Below, in pieces: positions 52,868-61,697 of a stretch of 64,000 nucleotides of DNA; the first letter of the stretch is position 1; each line of letters starts with the position of its first letter. The DNA lies in assembly GCA_026400355.1 (NCBI GenBank), contig JAPLPE010000022.1, positions 1 to 64,000 on the forward strand, in the 5' to 3' direction. The notes under the pieces are model-generated. The model was not told the DNA's origin, did not search any database, and saw only the letters and a program-made list of their open reading frames with translations. A program made the position numbers and the translations under genes. This stretch comes from Rhodobacterales bacterium (GTDB lineage: Bacteria; Pseudomonadota; Alphaproteobacteria; Rhodobacterales; Rhodobacteraceae).

Positions 52868-54403
52868 ATGAGCAGTTCCGTGACCACGGCAACCGGCGCT
52901 TCAAGCCTGCCTCGCCTGGCGTTCGTCGGCCTGACCACGCTCGTCCTGCTTTACGCGGCCTTCTACCTCTACGCCCAATCCCAGCCCCTTTTCGGCGCCG
53001 TCCTTCTCGCTCTCGCCTGTGGCTTTGCGGTGATCTACGGTGCCAATCGCTTCTACGGCGCGCGCTTCATTTTTCCCGGTATCGCCGCCGTCCTGACCTT
53101 CATTGCCCTGCCGATCGGCTACACGATCTACCTCGGCTTCACCAATTACTCGTCCTTCAACCTCCTCAGCTTCGATCGCGCGACCGAAGTCCTGTTGTCC
53201 CGTGGTGGCGCAGACCCGTCGACCGAACAGCCCTTCGCCGTCGCCGCGGAAGGCGACCAGTTCCGCATCTGGCTTCCCGACAGCGGCCTTCTGTCTGATC
53301 CAGTGACCCTGACGGGCAAAGCGCTGGCACCAGTGACCGCTGCCCTGGCCCCCGCTGACGCCCCCGCAACCCTGCTCGAAACGCGCGACGCCATCCGCCT
53401 CCGCGAAGGGCTGGGCCTGCTGACACTCACTACGCCCGACGGCATGCAGATCGTAAACTCCGGCCTTCGGACCTTTGCGAGCGTAACGCCCGAATATGCG
53501 CAACAGCCCGACGGCACCCTGATCCGCGCCAGTGACGAAACCGTCCTGACACCCGACCACAGTACCGGCTTCTACGTCGCCCCCGACGGAACACAGGTCC
53601 CGCCGGGCTGGCGCGTGGGAATTGGCTTTGGCAACTTTGAAAAGGTCTTCACCTCCGAAGGCATCCGCCAGCCGCTCTTTTCGATCTTCATCTGGACGGT
53701 AGTCTTTGCCGCCGCCTCGGTTGGCCTTACCTTTGCGCTGGGTCTGACACTCGCCGTGATCCTCCAGTGGGAGCACCTGCGGTTCAAGACGCTCTACCGG
53801 ATCCTGCTGATCCTGCCTTACGCCGTCCCCGCGTTTATCTCGATCCTCGTTTTCAGGGGCCTTTTCAACCAGAACTTCGGCGAGATCAACATGATCCTCG
53901 AAGGCATCTTCGGCATCCGTCCAAACTGGTTCACCGATGGCAATCTTGCCCGGATCATGATCCTGATCGTGAACACATGGCTTGGCTATCCGTACATGAT
54001 GCTGCTTGCCATGGGTTTTCTGCAGGGCGTGCCGGAAGACCACAAGAAGGCCGCAGCCCTCGAAGGCGCCTCTTCGGCCCGGGTGTTCTTCACCATCACT
54101 CTGCCGCAGATCATGCCGCCCTTCCTGCCGCTCCTGATCGCTTCCTTTGCCTTCAACTTCAACAACCTCGTGCTGATCCTGCTGCTCACCACCGGCGGGC
54201 CCGACATCCCCGGCACGATCATCCCTGCCGGTCGGACTGACATTCTCGCCAGCTTCACCTACCGCATGGCCTTTGACGATTCAGGCACCCAGTTCGGCCT
54301 TGCCGGGGCAATCACCCTGATGATCTTCATCGTCGTTGCCGCGATGTCCTACCTCAACCTCGTCCAGATGCGCCGGGCCGCCACCCGCCACGCCGGCAAG
54401 TGA
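52868..54403 (+). CDS. malF: Maltose ABC transporter permease with large periplasmic domain
   Basis: A 511-residue inner-membrane protein. The first three helices are followed by a large hydrophilic domain (about residues 95-270), equivalent to the P2 domain of enterobacterial MalF that caps MalE, and then the core permease with the EAA loop AAALEGASSARVFFTITLPQ that docks on MalK. AGGAGAC precedes the ATG. The length matches E. coli MalF (514) rather than the short permeases of other CUT1 systems. Confidence 0.92.
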   Translation: MSSSVTTATGASSLPRLAFVGLTTLVLLYAAFYLYAQSQPLFGAVLLALACGFAVIYGANRFYGARFIFPGIAAVLTFIALPIGYTIYLGFTNYSSFNLLSFDRATEVLLSRGGADPSTEQPFAVAAEGDQFRIWLPDSGLLSDPVTLTGKALAPVTAALAPADAPATLLETRDAIRLREGLGLLTLTTPDGMQIVNSGLRTFASVTPEYAQQPDGTLIRASDETVLTPDHSTGFYVAPDGTQVPPGWRVGIGFGNFEKVFTSEGIRQPLFSIFIWTVVFAAASVGLTFALGLTLAVILQWEHLRFKTLYRILLILPYAVPAFISILVFRGLFNQNFGEINMILEGIFGIRPNWFTDGNLARIMILIVNTWLGYPYMMLLAMGFLQGVPEDHKKAAALEGASSARVFFTITLPQIMPPFLPLLIASFAFNFNNLVLILLLTTGGPDIPGTIIPAGRTDILASFTYRMAFDDSGTQFGLAGAITLMIFIVVAAMSYLNLVQMRRAATRHAGK

Positions 54404-54416
54404 CAGGAGACCGCCC

Positions 54417-55307
54417 ATGATCGTCGAACGCCCCGCCGACCTGCGCCGCAAGAAGATCCTCGCGCACGGCTTCATGATCATCTTCCTGATCCTGATCCTG
54501 TTCCCCTTCCTCTCGGTAATCTCGATCAGCTTCCGGCTGGGCAACTTTGCCACCGGCGACCTGATCCCCCGCAACCCGACGCTGGAACACTGGGTCCTGG
54601 CCTTCGGCTTCGACTACACCCGCCCCGACGGCACAGTCGTCGAACCGCCCTACCCTGTGCTTTTGTGGATGTGGAACTCGATCAAGATCGGTGTCATCGC
54701 GGGCCTTGGCGTACTTGCCATCGCAACGATCTCGGCCTATGCCTTCAGCCGCATCCGCATCCGGGGCAAGGGCACTCTGCTTGACGGCCTGTTCCTGATT
54801 CAGATGTTCCCGACCACGCTCGCTCTCGTAGCCATCTACGCAATCTTTGATGCCATGGGCGAGATTTCACCGCTCCTCGGCCTGGACAGTCATGTCGCGC
54901 TGATCCTGATCTACATGGCAGGCGTGACGCTCCATATCTGGACGATCAAGGGTTATTTCGACGGTATCGACACCGCGCTCGACAAGGCCGCCGCCATCGA
55001 CGGCGCAACACCCTGGCAGACCTTTCGCTTCATCTTCCTGCCGCTCGCCGTACCTATGATGGCCGTGGTCTTCGTTCTGGCCTTCATCGGGTTCATCAAC
55101 GACTACCCCATCGCCTCTGTCCTCATCCGGTCTGAAGACAAGATGACACTCGCGGTCGGCAGCCGTCTCTACCTCAACGAATTCCGCTACCTCTGGGGCG
55201 ATTTCGCCGCTGCTGCGATCCTCTCGGGCCTGCCAATCACGGTCGTTTTCCTGATCGCACAGCGCTACCTGGTTCGGGGCCTGTCAGACGGCGCGGTCAA
55301 GGGCTGA
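54417..55307 (+). CDS. malG: Maltose ABC transporter permease, second subunit
   Basis: A 296-residue six-helix membrane protein with the EAA loop DKAAAIDGATPWQTFRFIFLPL. ATG 54417 has AGGAGA seven bases upstream, 13 bp after the malF stop; a longer frame that begins inside malF is rejected. It pairs with MalF to form the channel and binds MalK. Last gene of the operon; it converges with hypF. Confidence 0.92.
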   Translation: MIVERPADLRRKKILAHGFMIIFLILILFPFLSVISISFRLGNFATGDLIPRNPTLEHWVLAFGFDYTRPDGTVVEPPYPVLLWMWNSIKIGVIAGLGVLAIATISAYAFSRIRIRGKGTLLDGLFLIQMFPTTLALVAIYAIFDAMGEISPLLGLDSHVALILIYMAGVTLHIWTIKGYFDGIDTALDKAAAIDGATPWQTFRFIFLPLAVPMMAVVFVLAFIGFINDYPIASVLIRSEDKMTLAVGSRLYLNEFRYLWGDFAAAAILSGLPITVVFLIAQRYLVRGLSDGAVKG

Positions 55308-55314
55308 GCCGCCT

Positions 55315-57573
55315 TCAGGGCGCAGGGTGCGCCAGCGCAACCATCGCCTGACCAAAGGCCAGCCCGCCGTCATTGGCGGGCACCTGCCGGTGCAGCAATA
55401 CCGTCACGCCATCCAGTTCCCGCAACAAGGCGCGCTGCAACCGGATGTTCTGCAAACACCCGCCCGACAGGGCAACGGCACGCGCCCGCCCCTCCATCAC
55501 CAAGGCCCGCGCCACAAAGCCAAAGGCTGCAGCGAGCCCGTCATGAAACCGGGCTGCGATCACGCCAACCGGCACCCCACGACCAAGGTCGTCCGCCAAT
55601 GCCCGGAACATCGGTACCGGATCAAGCCCCGCACCAAACGGATACCTTGCGGCCCCGTCAGACCCCGCCACAGCCTCCAGCCGCATCGCGGCCTCGCCCT
55701 CATAGCTCTGAACATCGGGCGCAAGTCCGATACAGGCCGCGACCGCGTCAAACAGCCGCCCGACGGATGAGGACTGCGGCGAATTGAACCCCGTTGCCGC
55801 CATCGCGCGCAGGGCATCGCGCGGCCGGTCCGCAAAAAGTCTGTCCGCCAGACCGGACAGCCCAGCCTGATCCAACCGCATCAGCGCATTGCGCCACGGC
55901 TGCCTGCTGGCCGCATCGCCCCCCGCCAAAGCTGCAGGCCGCAGGTGCGCGCTCCGCTCCACCCTCCGGTAATCGCCCAGCAGGACCTCCCCGCCCCACA
56001 AGGTGCCATCCGTCCCGAACCCCAGCCCGTCCAGAATGATTCCCGCGACCGGCCCTCCATCCAACGGCCAAAGGTTTTCGGCAAGGCAGGCCGCAAGATG
56101 CGCATGATGGTGCTGCACAGCAACCACCGGCAACCCCATCTCTACCGCCACATGACTGGCACGATAGCCGGCGTGCAGGTCACAGGCGACCGCCTCCGGG
56201 CGGTGGTCAAACAGCGCCGCATGATCATCCAGCGCACGGCGATACTCTGCCGCACATAGTGCATCGTCCAGATCACCCAGATGATGGGACAACAGCGCCT
56301 GACCGTCCCTGACCAGACAGATCGAAGCCTTCACCTGCCCCCCGAACGCCAGCACCTGCCGATCCGGAAACCCCGGCGGCAGGGGCAGCGTCCCGGGCAC
56401 CCTTCCCCGCGCCCGGCGCAAAACCATGGGCGGATCGGCACGCTCCACCCCGTCATCCAGCCGCCGGGCAATCTCGCGGTCATGCATCAGGAAACCATCG
56501 GCGAAACCGGCCAGCTTTGTGCGGGCCTCGTCATTCCCGATGACAGGCGGCTCGCCTGACGAATTGCCGGACGTCATGACCAGCGGGCCTCCAAAAGCCT
56601 CTACCAGCAGATGATGAAGCGGCGTTGCCGGCAGCATTACACCCAGCATCGTCAGGCCCGGCGCCACTTCCCCGGGAAGAGTCCCACGTGACCGCACAAG
56701 CACGATGGGCGCCGCCGGATCGGCCAGAAGGGCGCGGTCCGCCTCCGACAAATCCGCGATCCGTGAGAGGTCCCCGGGCGTGGCCATGACGGCGAACGGC
56801 TTCGACGGGCGCATCTTTCTTTGCCGCAGCAGTCTCAGCGCGTTGGGATCCCGTGCATCGCAGGACAGATGGAACCCGCCCAAGCCCTTGACCGCTAGGT
56901 TCCCCCCGCCCCGCAACAACTCAACCGCCAGATCAATGGGTTGGCCCTCAACCTCCGCCCCCCTGGTTTCGAACCAAAGACGCGGCCCGCAATCCGGGCA
57001 GGCCACCGGCTGTGCATGAAAACGACGGTCGCCTGGGTCCTCATACTCGGCCCTGCAGGCCGGACACATCGCAAACGCCGCCATCGTCGTCCGGGACCGG
57101 TCGTAGGGCAGGCCCATCAGGATCGAAAACCGTGGCCCGCACTGGCTGCAGCTTGTAAAGGCATAACCGGCCCGCCGCGCGGTCCCCATGATCTCGGCAG
57201 CGCAATCCGGGCAGACCGCAGCATCAGGCGTCACCCGAGTCCCGGCCCCCAGGCCCTCTGTCGGCGCAATCGAAAATCCGTCTGGCGCCGCGCCCAACAA
57301 ATCCTCAACTTCGACGGCATCCACCCGCGCCAACACGGGTGCGCGCGCCGAAATGGCCGTTACAAAGCCCGGCTCTGCGCCCCAGACCTCGATCAGCACC
57401 CCATCGGGATCATTCAACACCCGGCCCCCAACGCCAAATTCCTGCGCCAGCCGCCAAATGAACGGGCGAAACCCGACACCCTGAACCTGCCCCCGCACCC
57501 GGATGCGCAAGCCCTTCATCCGGCATCCGGGGGCCGGTCCCCCTGGACCAATCAAGACTGTCTTTTCCGGCAT
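55315..57573 (-). CDS. hypF: Carbamoyltransferase HypF, [NiFe]-hydrogenase maturation
   Basis: A 752-residue protein with four parts: acylphosphatase-like domain (VQGVGFRPF near residue 30), two C4 zinc-finger units (Cys 121/124 and 142/145; 170/173 and 192/195), a YrdC-like domain (KGLGGFHLSCDA onwards) and a Kae1-like carbamoyltransferase domain with HHHAHLAACLAE. It makes carbamoyl-AMP from carbamoyl phosphate and transfers the carbamoyl to HypE. ATG 57573 has AGAGGTC upstream; ATG 57519 is the alternative. Divergent from hypA. Confidence 0.95.
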   Translation of the reverse strand: MPEKTVLIGPGGPAPGCRMKGLRIRVRGQVQGVGFRPFIWRLAQEFGVGGRVLNDPDGVLIEVWGAEPGFVTAISARAPVLARVDAVEVEDLLGAAPDGFSIAPTEGLGAGTRVTPDAAVCPDCAAEIMGTARRAGYAFTSCSQCGPRFSILMGLPYDRSRTTMAAFAMCPACRAEYEDPGDRRFHAQPVACPDCGPRLWFETRGAEVEGQPIDLAVELLRGGGNLAVKGLGGFHLSCDARDPNALRLLRQRKMRPSKPFAVMATPGDLSRIADLSEADRALLADPAAPIVLVRSRGTLPGEVAPGLTMLGVMLPATPLHHLLVEAFGGPLVMTSGNSSGEPPVIGNDEARTKLAGFADGFLMHDREIARRLDDGVERADPPMVLRRARGRVPGTLPLPPGFPDRQVLAFGGQVKASICLVRDGQALLSHHLGDLDDALCAAEYRRALDDHAALFDHRPEAVACDLHAGYRASHVAVEMGLPVVAVQHHHAHLAACLAENLWPLDGGPVAGIILDGLGFGTDGTLWGGEVLLGDYRRVERSAHLRPAALAGGDAASRQPWRNALMRLDQAGLSGLADRLFADRPRDALRAMAATGFNSPQSSSVGRLFDAVAACIGLAPDVQSYEGEAAMRLEAVAGSDGAARYPFGAGLDPVPMFRALADDLGRGVPVGVIAARFHDGLAAAFGFVARALVMEGRARAVALSGGCLQNIRLQRALLRELDGVTVLLHRQVPANDGGLAFGQAMVALAHPAP

Positions 57574-57727
57574 GGCTGACCTCTGCTTCCATGCTAGGGC
57601 GCGCCGCCCAAGGCTGCAAAGCCCAAACTTACCGCCCCACCGCGCGACAAAGACCACCCGGCCCTTGCGTTGCGCGCCATAGCCCTGCACCATTCACCAG
57701 TGCCTGTCGCGGCACGGGAGAGTCCCT

Positions 57728-58069
57728 ATGCATGAGATGAGTCTGGTCGAAGACATCCGTGCCATCGTTGAGGATCAGGCTCGCACCCATGCCTTTTCCC
57801 GTGTTACCGTTCTGCGACTCGAAATCGGCCGTTTCGCGGGCGTCGAAAAGTCGGCTCTCTCCTTTGCCTGGGATGTCGTCATGCAGGGAAGCCCGGCGCA
57901 GGACGCGCTTCTCCAGATGATCGATCTGCCCGGTCAGGCCATGTGCCTTGACTGCGCTCGCACAGTGGCGATCGACGACAGGTTCGATCCGTGCCCGCTC
58001 TGCGGTGGCATCAGGCTCCTGCCCGAGGGCGGCAATGAAATGCGGATCAAGGATATGGAGGTGGTCTGA
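57728..58069 (+). CDS. hypA: Hydrogenase nickel incorporation protein HypA
   Basis: A 113-residue metallochaperone. It begins with the strictly needed MHEMSL (His2 binds nickel) and has a zinc site CLDC and CPLCGG. With HypB it delivers nickel to the large subunit of [NiFe]-hydrogenase. GGGAGAG precedes the ATG. The stop overlaps the hypB start (TGATG). Confidence 0.95.
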   Translation: MHEMSLVEDIRAIVEDQARTHAFSRVTVLRLEIGRFAGVEKSALSFAWDVVMQGSPAQDALLQMIDLPGQAMCLDCARTVAIDDRFDPCPLCGGIRLLPEGGNEMRIKDMEVV

Positions 58070-58950
58070 TGTGCACGGTCTGCGGTTGCTCAAATCCCTT
58101 TCTGGTTCACGGCCAGACCCTGAGTCATGACGAGGCGCACCGCCTTGGCCTGCCGCATGACCACGACCTCGCCCACCTTCCCCACAGTCACCACCACGGC
58201 CTCGGCCCGGCAGGCGTCACGGTCCCCGGCCTATCCCAGACCCGCCTGATCCAAGTTGAAACGGCAATCCTTTCCAAGAACGATGCCATCGCCCAAGGCA
58301 ACCGCCGGGTCCTGAACGCGCTTGGCGTCCTCGCCCTGAACCTCGTCTCCTCGCCCGGCTCCGGCAAGACAACCCTCTTGTGCAAGACGATCGAGGCCCT
58401 GGGCGACGCCCCCGTCGCCGTCATCGAAGGCGACCAACAGACCAGCAACGACGCCGACCGCATCCGCGCCACCGGCACCCGGGCAATCCAGATCAACACC
58501 GGGAAAGGCTGCCATCTTGATGCCCGCATGGTCGGGCAGGCTCTGGACGACCTGCGCCCCAACCCCGCCTCCTACCTTTTCATCGAAAACGTGGGCAACC
58601 TCGTCTGCCCCGCCGCCTTCGACCTTGGCGAAGACGCCAAGGTGGTCATCCTTTCTGTCGCCGAAGGCGAGGATAAACCGCTGAAATACCCCGACATGTT
58701 CACGGCAGCGCGTCTTGCCATCCTGACCAAGACCGACCTCGCCCCGCATTGCGATGCCGATCTTGATGCCTACGAATCCAACCTGCGCCGGGTCAATCCG
58801 CGCATCGAAATCCTGCGCCTCTCCGCACGCACAGGCGATGGAATGGCAGACTGGATCGGCTGGCTCAAGAAACGTCTCACTGAAAAGCGACCGCCGGCAG
58901 GATCGCCCCCCCACATAGCCCCGTCACCGGCCAGACCACAGGAGAGCTGA
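58069..58950 (+). CDS. hypB: Hydrogenase nickel incorporation GTPase HypB
   Basis: A 293-residue GTPase. The N-terminus carries the CTVCGC nickel-binding motif and a moderate His-rich segment ([15 protein letters not shown]) that can store nickel. The GTPase core has SSPGSGKTT, the [12 protein letters not shown] switch region and a later TKTD guanine motif. It drives nickel transfer together with HypA. Translationally coupled to hypA; hypC begins one base after its stop. Confidence 0.95.
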   Translation: MCTVCGCSNPFLVHGQTLSHDEAHRLGLPHDHDLAHLPHSHHHGLGPAGVTVPGLSQTRLIQVETAILSKNDAIAQGNRRVLNALGVLALNLVSSPGSGKTTLLCKTIEALGDAPVAVIEGDQQTSNDADRIRATGTRAIQINTGKGCHLDARMVGQALDDLRPNPASYLFIENVGNLVCPAAFDLGEDAKVVILSVAEGEDKPLKYPDMFTAARLAILTKTDLAPHCDADLDAYESNLRRVNPRIEILRLSARTGDGMADWIGWLKKRLTEKRPPAGSPPHIAPSPARPQES

Positions 58951-58951
58951 C

Positions 58952-59242
58952 ATGTGCCTTGGCATCCCGGGGCGCATCATCGCCATCACCGACCCTGCCC
59001 GTCTCATGGCCATGGCCGAGATTTCGTGCGTCCGGCGCGAGGTCAACGTCGCCTGCGTCGCGGGCGACGACCTTGACGCGCTTATCGGTCAGTGGTCCCT
59101 CATCCACGTCGGTTTCGCCATGAGCCTGATCGACGAAGACGAAGCCGCCGCCACCCTCGCAACGCTTCGCGAACTGGGCGAGGCGCAGGAGGCACTTGAC
59201 CAGATGCTCGCGGCTGATCTCGCTTTGGCGGGCCGCCAATGA
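58952..59242 (+). CDS. hypC: Hydrogenase maturation chaperone HypC
   Basis: A 96-residue OB-fold protein starting MCLGIPGRI, in which Cys2 binds iron after removal of Met. It forms a complex with HypD to build the Fe(CN)2CO unit and then with the hydrogenase large subunit. AGGAGAG precedes the ATG. It overlaps hypD by 4 bp. Confidence 0.95.
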   Translation: MCLGIPGRIIAITDPARLMAMAEISCVRREVNVACVAGDDLDALIGQWSLIHVGFAMSLIDEDEAAATLATLRELGEAQEALDQMLAADLALAGRQ

Positions 59243-60375
59243 AATACGCCACCGAATTCCGCAATCCCGCCGCCGTGGCCGTCCTGCTCAAGGCCATCGC
59301 CGCCAGTGCAGAACAGATCGGGGCAACCCGGACCAAACCCGTCTACATCATGGAAATCTGTGGCGGGCATACCCATTCCATCTTTCGCTACGGCCTCGAC
59401 AAACTGATCCACGACGGCGTCGAATTCATCCACGGCCCCGGTTGCCCGGTCTGCGTTCTGCCCATGGCCCGCGTCGATGAATGTGTCGAAATCGCCGAAC
59501 GCTCCGGCGTTATCTTTACCACCTTCGGCGACGCCATGCGCGTCCCCGGCCACCGGAAAAGCCTCATGCAGGCCAAGGCCGCCGGGGCCGATATCCGCAT
59601 GGTGTATTCCCCCCTCGACGCCATCGAACTCGCCCGCCGCAACCTGGACCGCGACGTCGTCTTCTTCGGCCTCGGTTTTGAAACGACGACCCCCTCCACC
59701 GCCCTCTCGATCCAGCAGGCCGCCCGCGAAGGGCTCACCAACTTCAGCGTCTTCTGCAACCACATCACCGTGCCCGAACCGATCCGGGCGCTTCTGAATG
59801 ACCCCGACATGACGCTCGACGGCTTCATCGGGCCGGGCCATGTCTCCATGGTCATCGGCATCCATCCCTATGATTTCATTGCCGCCGACTATGGCAAACC
59901 CATCGTCGTCGCAGGCTTTGAACCGACCGATCTCCTCCAGTCGGTCCTCATGGTCCTGACCCAGATCGCCGAAGGCCGCGCCACCGTGGAAAACCAGTAT
60001 GCCCGCGTCGTCCCTGAACACGGCAACCCCGTCAGCCTTGCCGCCATCGCTGATGTCTACGAACGCCGCCCGAGTTTCGAATGGCGCGGATTGGGTGAAA
60101 TTGACGAAAGCGGCCTTCGCATCCGCCCCCGCTACGCCGCCTTCGACGCCGAAGAAAAGTTCGGTATCGGCTATGCCACCGGCCAGCGCAACGTTCCCGA
60201 GGTCGAAGGCTGCGCCTGCGGTGCGGTCATGACAGGCAAGATGAAACCCCCCGCCTGTCCTCAGTTTGGCAAAGGCTGTACCCCCGAAATGCCGCTCGGT
60301 GCGCTTATGGTCTCGTCAGAAGGCGCCTGCGCCGCCTACTGGCAATATGCCGGTGCCCGGGCCGCAGCGGAATAG
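59239..60375 (+). CDS. hypD: Hydrogenase maturation protein HypD
   Basis: A 378-residue scaffold for the Fe(CN)2CO group. Conserved Cys motifs are all present: CGGHTHSIF near residue 38, GPGCPVCVLP near residue 70 and the C-terminal CACGAVMTGK, CPQFGKGC and a final Cys, which bind the [4Fe-4S] cluster. GFETTTPST is also conserved. Coupled to hypC; hypE begins two bases after its stop. Confidence 0.95.
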   Translation: MKYATEFRNPAAVAVLLKAIAASAEQIGATRTKPVYIMEICGGHTHSIFRYGLDKLIHDGVEFIHGPGCPVCVLPMARVDECVEIAERSGVIFTTFGDAMRVPGHRKSLMQAKAAGADIRMVYSPLDAIELARRNLDRDVVFFGLGFETTTPSTALSIQQAAREGLTNFSVFCNHITVPEPIRALLNDPDMTLDGFIGPGHVSMVIGIHPYDFIAADYGKPIVVAGFEPTDLLQSVLMVLTQIAEGRATVENQYARVVPEHGNPVSLAAIADVYERRPSFEWRGLGEIDESGLRIRPRYAAFDAEEKFGIGYATGQRNVPEVEGCACGAVMTGKMKPPACPQFGKGCTPEMPLGALMVSSEGACAAYWQYAGARAAAE

Positions 60376-60377
60376 CC

Positions 60378-61400
60378 GTGGCGCTCCGCGATACCCATGT
60401 CACGTTGGCCCATGGCGGCGGCGGCAAGGCCATGCGCGACCTCATAACCGAGGTATTCACCAGTGTCTTCGATCCCCCGGGGTTCGAGGATCAGGCACGC
60501 GTGATGACCTCCGCCCTGCAGCAACCCGGCGCGCGCCTTGCCTTTACGACGGACAGTTTCGTCGTCACTCCCTTGGAATTCCCTGGCGGCGATATCGGCA
60601 AGATCGCCGTCTGCGGCACGGTCAACGATCTCGCCGTCGGCGGGGCACGCCCCCTCTGGCTCTCTGCCGCCTTCATTATCGAAGAAGGCTGTGAGGTTGC
60701 CCTCCTCCGCCGCATCGTCGCCTCCATGGCGACGGAGGCCGCAGAGGCCGACGTCCGGATCGTCACAGGCGATACCAAGGTCGTCGAACGCGGCAAGGGC
60801 GACGGCGTCTTCATCACCACCTCGGGCATCGGCGTCATCCCGCCCGGTGTCGATCTCGGCGCGGCCCGGATCAGACCGGGCGACGTCGCCATCGTGAACG
60901 GCGTCTTGGGGGACCACGGTGCAACCATCCTTGCCGCCCGAGGGGACCTTGCCCTGTCCGTCGATCTCAACTCCGACTGTGCGGGCCTTGGCCACCTCAT
61001 GCAGGCCGCCCTGGCCGCCGCCCCCGGCATTACCGCCGCCCGTGACTGCACCCGCGGCGGCCTCGCCTCTGCGCTCAACGAAATGGCGACAGACGCGGGT
61101 CTTGCCATCGAAATCGACGAAGACACGCTCCCCTTTCGGACCGAAGTCAAAGGCGTCTGCGAGATCCTCGGCCTCGACCCGCTCTACCTTGCCAACGAAG
61201 GCCGCCTCGTCCTTTTCTGCCCGCGAGATCAGGCCACAGCCGCCCTCATGGCCATGCAGTCCCTGCCCGAAGGCACCGGCGCCACCATTATCGGCCGCGC
61301 CCAAAGCGGCCAGCCTGGCCGCGTCACCCTTCGCACTCGCTACGGCGGATCGCGGATCGTTGACATGCTTGTGGGCGAACAGTTGCCCCGCATCTGCTGA
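60378..61400 (+). CDS. hypE: Hydrogenase maturation protein HypE
   Basis: A 340-residue PurM-like ATPase that dehydrates the carbamoyl group on its C-terminal Cys to give thiocyanate, the cyanide donor. The chain begins with GTG 60378, shows AHGGGGKAMRDLI at the ATP site, RDCTRGGLASALNE in the middle and ends in the needed Leu-Pro-Arg-Ile-Cys. Last gene of the hypABCDE operon. Confidence 0.95.
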   Translation: MALRDTHVTLAHGGGGKAMRDLITEVFTSVFDPPGFEDQARVMTSALQQPGARLAFTTDSFVVTPLEFPGGDIGKIAVCGTVNDLAVGGARPLWLSAAFIIEEGCEVALLRRIVASMATEAAEADVRIVTGDTKVVERGKGDGVFITTSGIGVIPPGVDLGAARIRPGDVAIVNGVLGDHGATILAARGDLALSVDLNSDCAGLGHLMQAALAAAPGITAARDCTRGGLASALNEMATDAGLAIEIDEDTLPFRTEVKGVCEILGLDPLYLANEGRLVLFCPRDQATAALMAMQSLPEGTGATIIGRAQSGQPGRVTLRTRYGGSRIVDMLVGEQLPRIC

Positions 61401-61500
61401 AACGCAGCCTTTGCACCTGTCAGTACGGCGCATCAGGCGTCACCAAGATGCGGTGACTATTTGCGCGAAAACAGGAAGTTGACCTTGTCGTCGACAGACT

Positions 61501-61583
61501 GGTGCCCACGGCGGGACTCGAACCCGCACGGCCTAAGCCAAGGGATTTTAAGTCCCCGATGTCTACCATTCCACCACGCGGGC
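61501..61583 (-). tRNA. tRNA-Leu (anticodon UAA)
   Basis: On the minus strand the acceptor arms GCCCGCG and CGTGGGC pair, the T arm contains GCGGGTTCGAGTCCCGC and the anticodon loop reads CTTAAAA within the GGGGA/TCCCT stem, giving anticodon TAA for UUA codons. The extended variable arm expected for Leu is present (CTTGGCTTAGGC region). The encoded 3' end includes CCA at 61501-61503. Confidence 0.96.
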
Positions 61584-61642
61584 ACTGCACCTCAGCCCTT
61601 TAGCAGACCCGCGTGCCGGATGACAGACGTTCCAGAACGAAC

Positions 61643-61672
61643 CGGCCGGAATGCGTTTCTGCACCCCGGCCG
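61643..61672 (-). terminator. Possible terminator hairpin after the RTX gene
   Basis: CGGCCGG and its inverse pair across a 16-base loop in the gap between the RTX gene stop and the tRNA gene. No T run, so it could only slow or end transcription with other factors. Confidence 0.35.
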
Positions 61673-61697
61673 ATCCTGTCTTGCATGGATGCTCAGA

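Noticed and set aside
57574-57727. Sigma-54 or FNR control elements in the hypF-hypA divergent region
   Set aside because: No TGGCAC/TTGC pair with correct spacing and no TTGAT/ATCAA palindrome was found.
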